Assembly (NCBI RefSeq): GCF_001429045.1
Contig: NZ_LMHY01000027.1
Coordinates: forward strand, 310,001-374,000
Origin: Pseudomonas sp. Root71
GTDB taxonomy: Bacteria; Pseudomonadota; Gammaproteobacteria; Pseudomonadales; Pseudomonadaceae
Direction: 5' to 3'
Length of the DNA: 64,000 nucleotides
Shown here: positions 27,599-35,789 of the stretch, piece after piece
Layout of the letters: every line of letters starts with the position of its first letter
Position numbering within the stretch: the first letter of the stretch is position 1
Notes under the pieces: generated by a model
Database searches by the model: none
Seen by the model: only the letters and a program-made list of their open reading frames with translations
What the model was told of the DNA's origin: nothing
Program-made: the position numbers and the translations under genes

Positions 27599-28312
27599 TT
27601 GGCTGCCAAGAAAAAACCTGCACCCAAGCGTGGCGCCAGCCGTTACCAAGCTCCTGCAAAGCAACCGATCCCGGGTTGGTTGTGGATGGCGATCGGCCTG
27701 ACGGTCGGCGCCTTCATCGTATTCCTGATGAAGCTGGAACCGGGCAAGGGCAGCGACACGGTCAAGCGTGAGAAAGTCGAGCAACAGCAACAGCAGAAAG
27801 CCAGCAAGATCGCCGAGGCCAACAAGACCCCGCCGAGCCCGACGCAACCGGTGAAGCCGAAGTACGACTTCTACACCTTGCTGCCGGAATCGGAAGTCAT
27901 CGTGCCGCCGGATGCCGTGCCGGAGAAAACCCTGCCGACACCGCAAGTGCCGGCTATCCCGACCACGCCGGTCACCCCGGCCGAAGCGGCGAAGATCGAC
28001 ACGGCTCGCGCCCAGGCTGCCTTGGCCGGGATTACGCCGCCTCCTGCGCCGCCGGTGAAGGCTGCGCCGGTGACCAAGTTCTTCCTGCAGGCTGGCTCGT
28101 TCCGCAAAGAGACCGATGCGGACAAGGTTCGGGCACAGATCATCCTGCTGGGCCAGGCCGTGGCGGTTGAGTCCGGCACGGTGAAGGACGAAACCTGGTA
28201 TCGGGTGCTGGTCGGTCCGTTCAGCAACCGCGAACAACTGACCACCGCGCAGAAACAATTGGCCGGTGCAGGTTTCAGCAATTTGTTGTTACAACAACGC
28301 CAGAGCCGCTGA
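27599..28312 (+). CDS. FtsN-like SPOR-domain cell division protein
   Basis: The 237-residue bitopic protein has a basic cytoplasmic N-terminus (AAKKKPAPKRGASRY), a membrane helix at about 26-44 (GWLWMAIGLTVGAFIVFL), a Pro/Gln/Lys-rich linker and a C-terminal SPOR domain (about 158-235, KFFLQAGSFRKETDADKVRAQ). This is the FtsN layout and the position after argS is conserved in Pseudomonas. It likely binds septal peptidoglycan and stimulates division. The start is TTG, one base after the argS stop; translation is probably coupled. Confidence 0.88.
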   Translation: MAAKKKPAPKRGASRYQAPAKQPIPGWLWMAIGLTVGAFIVFLMKLEPGKGSDTVKREKVEQQQQQKASKIAEANKTPPSPTQPVKPKYDFYTLLPESEVIVPPDAVPEKTLPTPQVPAIPTTPVTPAEAAKIDTARAQAALAGITPPPAPPVKAAPVTKFFLQAGSFRKETDADKVRAQIILLGQAVAVESGTVKDETWYRVLVGPFSNREQLTTAQKQLAGAGFSNLLLQQRQSR

Positions 28313-28339
28313 TCCCTTCAGAACCACCGCGTCATCGTT

Positions 28340-28406
28340 CATCGCGAGCAAGCTCGCTCCCACAGGGTTTTACGCTAACCCTGTGGGAGCGAGCTTGCTC
28401 GCGATG
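28340..28406. repeat. Family A REP pair in tail-to-tail orientation with tiny loop
   Basis: CATCGCGAGC...CTCCCACAGGGTT (28340-28370) and its reverse complement (28377-28406) form a roughly 30-bp inverted repeat with a 6-base loop. The units point the opposite way from the other family A pairs in this window. It sits 27 bases after the SPOR gene and may act as a 3' barrier or terminator. Confidence 0.85.
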
Positions 28407-28471
28407 GCGTCATTTCCAACACCACATATCTCCATTTGTAACACGCCGCCCGTCCCCTCTTCCGCTACGCG

Positions 28472-28499
28472 GTTGAAATCCTCTCCACCACCCCCATAT
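28472..28499 (+). promoter_or_regulatory. Sigma-32 (RpoH) heat-shock promoter of hslVU
   Basis: GTTGAAA (28472-28478), a 13-base spacer, then CCCCATAT (28492-28499). This matches the RpoH consensus CTTGAAA-N13/14-CCCCATNT at all but the first base. It lies 46 bases before the hslV start; hslVU is a classical RpoH target. Confidence 0.88.
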
Positions 28500-28545
28500 G
28501 AATGGGCATAAGGCATTTTCGCCCCGCTGCGTGGAGACTCTTCCC

Positions 28546-29076
28546 TTGACCACCATCGTTTCAGTTCGCCGCCACGGCAAAGTCGTCATGGGCGGCGACG
28601 GCCAGGTTTCCCTTGGTAATACCGTGATGAAAGGCAACGCGAAAAAAGTTCGCCGCCTGTACCACGGTCAGGTCATTGCCGGTTTTGCCGGTGCCACCGC
28701 CGACGCCTTTACCCTCTTCGAACGTTTCGAAGGCCAGCTTGAAAAACACCAGGGCCACCTGGTGCGCGCCGCCGTCGAACTCGCCAAAGAATGGCGCACC
28801 GACCGCTCCCTGAGCCGCCTTGAAGCCATGCTCGCGGTCGCCAACAAGGACGCCTCCCTGATCATTACCGGCAACGGCGATGTGGTTGAACCCGAAGACG
28901 GCCTGATTGCCATGGGTTCCGGTGGCGCCTACGCCCAGGCCGCGGCCAGCGCGCTGCTGAAAAAGACTGATCTGTCGGCCCGTGAGATCGTCGAAACCGC
29001 CCTCGGTATCGCCGGCGACATCTGTGTATTCACCAACCACACCCAGACCATTGAGGAGCAGGACTGCGCCGAGTAA
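28546..29076 (+). CDS. hslV: HslV peptidase of the HslUV ATP-dependent protease
   Basis: The 176-residue N-terminal-threonine peptidase forms two stacked hexamers. I choose TTG at 28546 because the residue after Met must be the catalytic Thr (TTIVSVRRHGKVVMGGDGQV), and GGAG sits 10 bases upstream. An ATG 48 bases upstream would add 16 residues unknown in the family and would block the active site. Other marks: GNTVMKGNAKKVRRLY and the glycine-rich IAMGSGGAYAQAAA. It is cotranscribed with hslU from the sigma-32 promoter. Confidence 0.96.
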   Translation: MTTIVSVRRHGKVVMGGDGQVSLGNTVMKGNAKKVRRLYHGQVIAGFAGATADAFTLFERFEGQLEKHQGHLVRAAVELAKEWRTDRSLSRLEAMLAVANKDASLIITGNGDVVEPEDGLIAMGSGGAYAQAAASALLKKTDLSAREIVETALGIAGDICVFTNHTQTIEEQDCAE

Positions 29077-29130
29077 GCCTGTTTCGGCCCCGCGCCACGG
29101 CTCATTCTTGCTTGAGGTCCTTTAAATACT

Positions 29131-30468
29131 ATGTCCATGACTCCCCGTGAAATCGTCCACGAACTCAACCGCCACATCATCGGCCAGGACGATGCCAAGC
29201 GCGCCGTCGCCATTGCCCTGCGCAACCGCTGGCGCCGCATGCAGCTGCCTGAAGAGCTGCGTGTTGAAGTAACGCCAAAGAACATCCTGATGATCGGCCC
29301 GACCGGTGTCGGTAAAACCGAGATCGCCCGTCGCCTGGCAAAACTGGCCAACGCGCCGTTCATCAAGGTCGAAGCAACCAAGTTCACCGAAGTCGGCTAT
29401 GTCGGCCGCGACGTCGAATCGATCATCCGTGACCTGGCCGATGCCGCGATCAAGCTGCTGCGCGAACAGGAAATCGTCAAGGTTCGCCACCGCGCCGAAG
29501 ACGCCGCCGAAGAGCGCATCCTCGACGCCCTGCTGCCACCGGCACGCATGGGCTTCAGCAGCGACGACGCCCCGACGGCCGACTCCAATACCCGCCAGCT
29601 GTTCCGCAAACGCCTGCGCGAAGGTCAGCTGGATGACAAGGAGATCGAAATCGAGGTCGCCGAAATGGCCGGCGTCGATATCTCCGCGCCACCGGGCATG
29701 GAAGAAATGACCAACCAGTTGCAAAGCCTGTTTGCCAACATGGGCAAGGGCAAGAAGAAAGCCCGCAAACTCAAGGTCAAGGAGGCGCTGAAGCTGGTGC
29801 GCGACGAAGAAGCCAGCCGCCTGGTCAACGATGAAGAATTGAAGGCCAAGGCCCTGGAAGCGGTCGAACAGCACGGCATCGTGTTCATCGACGAAATCGA
29901 CAAAGTGGCCAAGCGTGGCAATTCCGGTGGCGTCGATGTATCCCGCGAAGGCGTGCAGCGCGACCTGCTGCCGCTGATCGAAGGCTGCACCGTCAACACC
30001 AAGCTGGGGATGGTCAAGACCGACCACATCCTGTTCATTGCTTCCGGTGCGTTCCACCTGAGCAAGCCGAGCGACCTGGTGCCCGAGTTGCAAGGCCGCC
30101 TGCCGATCCGTGTCGAACTCAAGGCCCTGAGCCCCGAGGACTTCGAACGCATCCTCAGCGAGCCTCACGCCTCGCTCACCGAGCAATACTGCGCACTGCT
30201 GAAAACCGAAGGCCTGGGCATCGAGTTCCAGCCCAGCGGTATCAAGCGCATCGCGGAAATCGCCTGGCAGGTCAACGAGAAAACCGAAAACATCGGTGCC
30301 CGTCGCCTGCACACCCTGCTCGAGCGCCTGCTCGAAGAGGTGTCGTTCAGCGCCGGTGACCTGGCCAGCGTCCATGACGGCAAGGTGATCCAGATCGACG
30401 CCGACTACGTCAACAGCCACTTGGGCGAATTGGCGCAGAACGAAGACCTGTCCCGTTATATCCTGTAA
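29131..30468 (+). CDS. hslU: HslU ATPase subunit of HslUV
   Basis: The 445-residue AAA+ unfoldase feeds substrates to HslV. Seen: Walker A GPTGVGKTE (about 56-64), pore-loop motif GYVGRDVES, Walker B IVFIDEIDK, an I-domain insertion between them (about 110-240), a sensor region in GARRLHTLLERLLEE, and the C-terminal tail SRYIL that docks into HslV. It follows hslV by 54 bases. Confidence 0.98.
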   Translation: MSMTPREIVHELNRHIIGQDDAKRAVAIALRNRWRRMQLPEELRVEVTPKNILMIGPTGVGKTEIARRLAKLANAPFIKVEATKFTEVGYVGRDVESIIRDLADAAIKLLREQEIVKVRHRAEDAAEERILDALLPPARMGFSSDDAPTADSNTRQLFRKRLREGQLDDKEIEIEVAEMAGVDISAPPGMEEMTNQLQSLFANMGKGKKKARKLKVKEALKLVRDEEASRLVNDEELKAKALEAVEQHGIVFIDEIDKVAKRGNSGGVDVSREGVQRDLLPLIEGCTVNTKLGMVKTDHILFIASGAFHLSKPSDLVPELQGRLPIRVELKALSPEDFERILSEPHASLTEQYCALLKTEGLGIEFQPSGIKRIAEIAWQVNEKTENIGARRLHTLLERLLEEVSFSAGDLASVHDGKVIQIDADYVNSHLGELAQNEDLSRYIL

Positions 30469-30492
30469 GCAACTCTTACAGCGATAGAGAAC

Positions 30493-30583
30493 CTGTGGGA
30501 GCGAGCTTGCTCGCGATGAGGCCATCTCATTCGATATTCATGTTGAATGTGATACCGCAATCGCGAGCAAGCTCGCTCCCACA
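30493..30583. repeat. Paired REP element, family A
   Basis: Facing units at 30493-30519 and 30560-30583 with the GTGGGAGCGAGCTTGCTCGC core, lying between hslU and the DUF971 gene, where they separate the two transcripts. Confidence 0.9.
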
Positions 30584-30611
30584 AGGATCTCCACAAAGCG
30601 GACATCCGGCC

Positions 30612-30983
30612 ATGATCCCCACCGACATCAAGCTGCACAAAGCCTCGAAAACCCTGACGCTCAAATACGCGTCCGGCGAGGAATACACCCTGCCCGCCGA
30701 GTTCCTGCGCGTGCACTCTCCTTCCGCCGAGGTCCAGGGCCATGGCAAACCCATCCTGCAATTTGGCAAGATCAACGTAGGACTGACCAAGCTGGAACCG
30801 GCCGGTCAGTACGCACTGAAACTGACCTTCGACGACGGCCACGACAGCGGCTTGTTCACCTGGGAATATCTGTACGAGTTGGGGCGACGTTATGACGCAC
30901 TCTGGGAAGATTATCTGGCCGAGCTCAAAGCCGCCGGAAAAACCCGCGATCCGAACGAATCCGTCGTCAGGCTGATGCTCTAA
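30612..30983 (+). CDS. DUF971 family protein
   Basis: The 123-residue protein matches the DUF971 (gamma-butyrobetaine hydroxylase-like N-terminal) family: LHKASKTLTLKYASGEEYTLPAEFLRVHSPSAEV at the start and YALKLTFDDGHDSGLFTWEYLYELG in the second half. The latter is the fold that resembles the N-terminal domain of 2-oxoglutarate oxygenases and related iron-sulphur proteins. Its function is not established. The ATG at 30612 excludes REP-derived codons upstream. It sits in this spot between hslVU and phaC1 in other Pseudomonas too. Confidence 0.88.
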   Translation: MIPTDIKLHKASKTLTLKYASGEEYTLPAEFLRVHSPSAEVQGHGKPILQFGKINVGLTKLEPAGQYALKLTFDDGHDSGLFTWEYLYELGRRYDALWEDYLAELKAAGKTRDPNESVVRLML

Positions 30984-31099
30984 TCCGAGCCTCTTGCTCT
31001 TTAGAGGGCATTTTCTAATTTCATCTGTTTGAATGCTCCGCTCCAGGGCCGCCGATTGGCCTGCTTGCGAAAAAAATTAAACTCGGGTAACCAATGGAA

Positions 31100-31116
31100 C
31101 TGGCAAGTTCCCTGCA
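31100..31116 (+). promoter_or_regulatory. Candidate sigma-54 promoter of phaC1
   Basis: CTGGCAAGTTCCCTGCA keeps the invariant GG-N10-GC spacing and matches YTGGCACGrNNNTTGCW except at three positions. It lies 126 bases before the phaC1 ATG. A sigma-54 promoter before phaC1 has been proposed in other Pseudomonas, and PHA synthesis in P. aeruginosa depends on RpoN. Confidence 0.6.
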
Positions 31117-31163
31117 GTGCTCTCTGCATTAAAAAGCAGCGATGCAGTATTAACGGTCACCCC

Positions 31164-31217
31164 GAGCAGTAGTACCTGGCATTGGCTGTGTGACTACACA
31201 GCAGGACCCGGTACTCG
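31164..31217 (+). promoter_or_regulatory. Structured 5' leader of phaC1
   Basis: An inner stem CTGTGT-GACT-ACACAG is nested inside AGTACC...GGTACT, shortly before the ribosome-binding site GGAG. With an upstream dyad CTGCAT...ATGCAG this makes the leader likely to fold. A GGA sits in CAGGAC on the 3' side, as in some Rsm targets, but the match is weak. Confidence 0.4.
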
Positions 31218-31241
31218 TCTCAGGACAATGGAGCGTCGTAG

Positions 31242-32921
31242 ATGAGTAACAAGAATAACGATGACTTGAAGAGTCAAGCCTCGGAAAACACCTTGGGGCT
31301 GAATCCTGTCGTTGGACTGCGTGGAAAGGATCTACTGGCTTCTGCTCGAATGGTGCTCAGGCAGGCCATCAAGCAACCGATTCACAGCGCCAAGCATGTC
31401 GCTCATTTCGGCCTTGAACTCAAGAACGTGCTGCTCGGTAAATCCGAGCTGCTACCGACCAGCGATGACCGTCGTTTCGCGGATCCGGCCTGGAGCCAGA
31501 ACCCGCTCTACAAACGCTATCTGCAAACCTACCTGGCGTGGCGCAAGGAACTCCACGACTGGATCGACGACAGTAACCTGCCGGCCAAGGACGTCAGCCG
31601 CGGGCACTTCGTGATCAACCTCATGACCGAGGCCTTCGCCCCGACCAACACGGCGGCCAACCCGGCGGCGGTCAAGCGCTTCTTCGAAACCGGTGGCAAG
31701 AGCCTGCTCGATGGCCTCTCGCACCTGGCCAAGGACCTGGTGCATAACGGCGGCATGCCGAGCCAGGTCAACATGGGCGCATTCGAGGTCGGCAAGACCC
31801 TTGGCGTGACCGAGGGTGCGGTGGTCTTTCGCAACGACGTGCTGGAGCTGATCCAGTACAAGCCGATCACCGAGCAGGTGCATGAACGCCCACTGCTGGT
31901 GGTACCGCCGCAGATCAACAAGTTCTACGTTTTCGACCTGAGCCCGGAAAAGAGCCTGGCGCGATTCTGCCTGCGCAACAACATGCAGACCTTCATCGTC
32001 AGCTGGCGCAACCCGACCAAGGAGCAGCGCGAGTGGGGCCTGTCGACCTACATCGAAGCGCTCAAGGAAGCGGTTGATGTGGTCACCGCCATCACCGGCA
32101 GCAAAGACGTGAACATGCTCGGTGCCTGCTCCGGTGGCATCACCTGCACCGCGCTACTGGGCCACTATGCGGCAATCGGCGAGAACAAGGTCAACGCCCT
32201 GACCCTGCTGGTCAGTGTGCTCGACACCACCCTGGACAGCGACGTGGCCCTGTTCGTCGACGAGCAAACCCTCGAGGCCGCCAAGCGCCAGTCGTACCAG
32301 GCCGGTGTGCTGGAAGGCCGCGACATGGCGAAAGTCTTCGCCTGGATGCGCCCCAACGACCTGATCTGGAACTACTGGGTCAACAACTACCTGCTGGGCA
32401 ACGAGCCGCCGGTATTCGACATCCTGTTCTGGAACAACGACACCACCCGGTTGCCCGCCGCGTTCCATGGCGACCTGATCGAGATGTTCAAAAGTAACCC
32501 GTTGACCCGTGCCGATGCACTGGAAGTGTGCGGAACGCCGATCGATCTGAAGAAGGTCACCGCCGACATCTTCTCCCTGGCCGGCACCAGCGACCACATT
32601 ACCCCGTGGCGTTCCTGCTACAAGTCGGCGCAACTGTTCGGCGGCAACGTTGAATTCGTGCTGTCCAGCAGCGGGCACATCCAGAGCATTCTGAACCCGC
32701 CGGGCAATCCGAAATCGCGCTACATGACCAGCACCGAAATGCCCGCCAATGCTGATGACTGGCAGGAAGAGTCGACCAAGCACGCCGACTCCTGGTGGCT
32801 GCACTGGCAGGCGTGGCAAGCACAGCGTTCGGGCAATCTGAAAAAAGCTCCGCTGAAACTGGGCAACAAGGCCTATCCAGCGGGTGAAGCCGCACCGGGC
32901 ACCTATGTACACGAGCGGTAA
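31242..32921 (+). CDS. phaC1: Class II poly(3-hydroxyalkanoate) synthase 1
   Basis: The 559-residue enzyme polymerises (R)-3-hydroxyacyl-CoA (C6-C14) on the granule surface. Seen: the class II N-terminus (ASENTLGLNPVVGLRGKDLL), the lipase-like box GACSGG with nucleophile Cys296, then an Asp and a His expected near 451 and 479 (the His in SSSGHIQSILNPPGNPK). GGAG precedes the ATG. An AANAANAA motif covers codons 3-6. The gene heads phaC1-Z-C2-D. Confidence 0.98.
   Translation: MSNKNNDDLKSQASENTLGLNPVVGLRGKDLLASARMVLRQAIKQPIHSAKHVAHFGLELKNVLLGKSELLPTSDDRRFADPAWSQNPLYKRYLQTYLAWRKELHDWIDDSNLPAKDVSRGHFVINLMTEAFAPTNTAANPAAVKRFFETGGKSLLDGLSHLAKDLVHNGGMPSQVNMGAFEVGKTLGVTEGAVVFRNDVLELIQYKPITEQVHERPLLVVPPQINKFYVFDLSPEKSLARFCLRNNMQTFIVSWRNPTKEQREWGLSTYIEALKEAVDVVTAITGSKDVNMLGACSGGITCTALLGHYAAIGENKVNALTLLVSVLDTTLDSDVALFVDEQTLEAAKRQSYQAGVLEGRDMAKVFAWMRPNDLIWNYWVNNYLLGNEPPVFDILFWNNDTTRLPAAFHGDLIEMFKSNPLTRADALEVCGTPIDLKKVTADIFSLAGTSDHITPWRSCYKSAQLFGGNVEFVLSSSGHIQSILNPPGNPKSRYMTSTEMPANADDWQEESTKHADSWWLHWQAWQAQRSGNLKKAPLKLGNKAYPAGEAAPGTYVHER
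31248..31261 (+). promoter_or_regulatory. Candidate Crc/Hfq catabolite-repression motif at the phaC1 start
   Basis: AACAAGAATAACGA overlaps codons 3-7 of phaC1. AACAAGAA fits the AANAANAA motif bound by Hfq-Crc in Pseudomonas; Crc is known to repress phaC1 translation in P. putida when preferred carbon sources are present. Confidence 0.6.
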
Positions 32922-32940
32922 CTGACACACCTCAACTTCC

Positions 32941-33032
32941 CTGTGGGAGCGAGCTTGCTCGCGATGACGGTGGCAGGTTTGGCATATGCGCTGACTGACA
33001 CTCCGCTATCGCGAGCAAGCTCGCTCCCACAG
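32941..33032. repeat. Paired REP element, family A, inside the pha operon
   Basis: Facing units at 32941-32966 and 33007-33032 lie between phaC1 and phaZ. Their folded RNA could shield the phaC1 3' end or reduce readthrough into phaZ. Confidence 0.9.
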
Positions 33033-33076
33033 GGGGCGAGGATGAATTGGAAAAAGCGACCCACAGGGCCAGAAGC

Positions 33077-33931
33077 ATGCCGCAACCCTTCATATTCCGT
33101 ACCGTCGATCTGGATGGCCAGACGCTCCGCACGGCGGTACGCCCCGGCAAGCCTCACTTGACGCCCCTGCTGATTTTCAACGGCATCGGCGCCAACCTGG
33201 AGCTGGTGTTCCCGTTCATCGCGGCACTGGACCCGGACCTGGAAGTCATCGCCTTCGACGTACCCGGCGTTGGCGGTTCGTCAACACCGAACCGGCCTTA
33301 TCGTTTTCCGAGCCTGGCGAAACTCACGGCGCGCATGCTCGACTATCTCGACTATGGGCAAGTCAACGTCATCGGCGTGTCCTGGGGGGGCGCACTGGCC
33401 CAGCAGTTCGCCTTCGACTATCCGGAACGCTGCAAGAAACTCGTGCTGGCCGCGACGGCGGCGGGTGCGGTGATGGTGCCGGGCAAACCGAAAGTGCTGT
33501 GGATGATGGCCAGCCCGCGACGCTACATCCAGCCGTCCCACGTGATCCGCATTGCACCGATGATCTACGGTGGTGCGTTCCGTCGCGACCCGACGCTGGC
33601 CGCGAGCCATGCGGCCAAGGTGCGTTCGGCGGGCAAGCTCGGTTACTACTGGCAGCTGTTTGCCGGCCTCGGCTGGACCAGCATCCACTGGCTGCACAAG
33701 ATCCGCCAGCCGACCCTGGTACTGGCCGGCGACGATGACCCTCTGATCCCGTTGATCAACATGCGCGTGCTGGCCTGGCGGATTCCCAACGCCCAGTTGC
33801 ACATCATCGATGACGGGCATCTGTTCCTGATTACCCGGGCTGAAGCGGTGGCCCCGATCATCATGAAATTCCTGGAAGAGGAGCGCCAGCGCGCGGTGAT
33901 GCATCCGCGTCCGGCGCCATTAGGCGGCTAA
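33077..33931 (+). CDS. phaZ: Intracellular medium-chain PHA depolymerase
   Basis: The 284-residue alpha/beta hydrolase releases 3-hydroxyalkanoic acids from granules. Seen: oxyanion-region FNGIGANLELVFPF, nucleophile Ser102 in GVSWGG, the acid in LAGDDDPLIP, and His in IIDDGHLFLI. It is nearly identical in layout to P. putida PhaZ (283). ATG at 33077 follows an AGGG Shine-Dalgarno; a start 30 bases upstream would add non-family residues. Confidence 0.97.
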   Translation: MPQPFIFRTVDLDGQTLRTAVRPGKPHLTPLLIFNGIGANLELVFPFIAALDPDLEVIAFDVPGVGGSSTPNRPYRFPSLAKLTARMLDYLDYGQVNVIGVSWGGALAQQFAFDYPERCKKLVLAATAAGAVMVPGKPKVLWMMASPRRYIQPSHVIRIAPMIYGGAFRRDPTLAASHAAKVRSAGKLGYYWQLFAGLGWTSIHWLHKIRQPTLVLAGDDDPLIPLINMRVLAWRIPNAQLHIIDDGHLFLITRAEAVAPIIMKFLEEERQRAVMHPRPAPLGG

Positions 33932-34047
33932 AACCGCTGCATCAGCGGTCGGCAGGACGCCACGCCGCGCAACAACCCGTTACAGCGTCTATGGTGTTCT
34001 GGTTCGGTGTGTTTGTTTTTGGCCTGAAGACGAAGGAGTGTTGACTC

Positions 34048-35730
34048 ATGCGCGAGAAACCAGCGAGGGATTCTTTACCGACTCCCGCCGCGTTCATCAA
34101 TGCACAGAGTGCGATTACCGGTCTGCGCGGTCGGGATCTGCTGTCGACCCTGCGCAGTGTGGCCGCCCATGGCTTGCGCAATCCGGTGCACAGCGCCCGA
34201 CATGCCCTCAAACTCGGCGGTCAGCTTGGCCGTGTGCTGCTGGGCGAAACCCTGCATCCGACCAATCCGCAGGACGCCCGCTTCACTGATCCGGCGTGGA
34301 GCCTCAACCCGTTTTATCGGCGTAGCCTGCAGGCCTATCTGAGCTGGCAGAAACAGGTCAAGAGCTGGATCGACGAGAGCGACATGAGCCCGGACGACCG
34401 TGCCCGCGCCCACTTCGCTTTCGCCTTGCTCAACGACGCCGTATCGCCCTCCAACACTCTGCTCAATCCACTGGCGGTCAAGGAGCTGTTCAATTCCGGC
34501 GGCAACAGCCTGGTGCGCGGCGTCAGCCATTTGGTGGACGATCTGCTGCACAACGATGGCCTGCCCCGGCAAGTCACCAAGCAAGCGTTCGAGGTTGGCA
34601 AGACGGTCGCCACCACCAGCGGTGCCGTGGTGTTTCGCAACGAGCTGCTGGAGTTGATCCAGTACAAGCCGATGAGCGAAAAGCAGTACTCCAAGCCCCT
34701 GCTGGTGGTGCCGCCGCAAATCAACAAGTACTACATTTTCGACCTGAGCCCTCACAACAGCTTCGTCCAGTTCGCCCTGAAAAACGGCCTGCAAACCTTC
34801 ATGATCAGCTGGCGCAACCCGGATGTGCGCCATCGCGAATGGGGGCTCTCGACCTACGTGGAAGCCGTGGAAGAAGCCATGAACGTCTGCCGGGCGATCA
34901 CCGGAGCACGGGAGGTCAACCTGATGGGCGCCTGCGCCGGCGGGCTGACCATTGCCGCATTGCAGGGTCACTTGCAGGCCAAACGGCAACTGCGCAGGGT
35001 GTCCAGCGCGACTTACCTGGTGAGCCTGCTCGACAGTCAGATGGATAGCCCCGCGACGCTGTTCGCCGACGAACAGACCCTGGAAGCGGCCAAGCGCCGT
35101 TCCTATCAGAAAGGTGTGCTGGACGGCCGCGACATGGCCAAGGTCTTCGCCTGGATGCGCCCCAACGATTTGATCTGGAGCTACTTCGTCAACAACTACC
35201 TGTTGGGCAAGGAGCCACCGGCGTTCGACATCCTCTACTGGAACAACGACAACACGCGTCTACCGGCCGCCCTGCATGGCGACCTGCTGGACTTCTTCAA
35301 ACACAACCCGCTGACTCACCCGGGTGGCCTGGAAGTGTGTGGCACACCGATCGACTTGCAGAAGGTCACCGTCGACAGCTTCAGCGTCGCCGGCATCAAC
35401 GATCACATCACGCCGTGGGACGCGGTGTATCGCTCGACGCTGTTGCTCGGTGGCGAGCGCCGCTTCGTGCTGTCCAACAGTGGTCATGTGCAGAGCATCC
35501 TCAACCCGCCGAGCAACCCCAAAGCCAACTACGTCGAGAACGGCAAACTGAGCAGCGACCCCCGTGCCTGGTACTACGACGCCAAGCGTGTCGACGGCAG
35601 TTGGTGGACCCTGTGGCTGAGCTGGATTCAGGAACGCTCCGGCGCGCAGAAGGAAACCCACATGGCCCTCGGCAACCAGAACTATCCACCGATGGAGGCG
35701 GCACCCGGTACTTACGTGCGCGTGCGCTGA
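34048..35730 (+). CDS. phaC2: Class II poly(3-hydroxyalkanoate) synthase 2
   Basis: This 560-residue paralog of PhaC1 is collinear with it over nearly the whole length. Its box is GACAGG with Cys296, and the catalytic His is in LSNSGHVQSILNPPSNPK. Substrate range usually overlaps that of PhaC1. The AAGGAG Shine-Dalgarno lies 10 bases before the ATG. The 116-base phaZ-phaC2 gap contains a small hairpin, CCGCTG-CAT-CAGCGG (33934-33948). Confidence 0.97.
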   Translation: MREKPARDSLPTPAAFINAQSAITGLRGRDLLSTLRSVAAHGLRNPVHSARHALKLGGQLGRVLLGETLHPTNPQDARFTDPAWSLNPFYRRSLQAYLSWQKQVKSWIDESDMSPDDRARAHFAFALLNDAVSPSNTLLNPLAVKELFNSGGNSLVRGVSHLVDDLLHNDGLPRQVTKQAFEVGKTVATTSGAVVFRNELLELIQYKPMSEKQYSKPLLVVPPQINKYYIFDLSPHNSFVQFALKNGLQTFMISWRNPDVRHREWGLSTYVEAVEEAMNVCRAITGAREVNLMGACAGGLTIAALQGHLQAKRQLRRVSSATYLVSLLDSQMDSPATLFADEQTLEAAKRRSYQKGVLDGRDMAKVFAWMRPNDLIWSYFVNNYLLGKEPPAFDILYWNNDNTRLPAALHGDLLDFFKHNPLTHPGGLEVCGTPIDLQKVTVDSFSVAGINDHITPWDAVYRSTLLLGGERRFVLSNSGHVQSILNPPSNPKANYVENGKLSSDPRAWYYDAKRVDGSWWTLWLSWIQERSGAQKETHMALGNQNYPPMEAAPGTYVRVR

Positions 35731-35740
35731 CGTTCAACGA

Positions 35741-35764
35741 GCCACGGCCGCTGTCGGCCGTGGC
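35741..35764 (+). other. Perfect hairpin between phaC2 and phaD
   Basis: GCCACGGCCG pairs perfectly with CGGCCGTGGC around a CTGT loop, starting 11 bases after the phaC2 stop. No T-run follows, so it is not a standard terminator; it could be a processing or stability element that sets phaD levels. Confidence 0.6.
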
Positions 35765-35789
35765 AAGACCCGATCATTAAGAAGACTGG

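Noticed and set aside
30495..30611. 39-codon N-terminal extension of the DUF971 gene
   Set aside because: These codons are translated REP sequence; the family begins at 30612.
31054..31070. TTGGCCTGCTTGC as a sigma-54 promoter before phaC1
   Set aside because: Only 7 bases separate GG and GC; sigma-54 needs 10.
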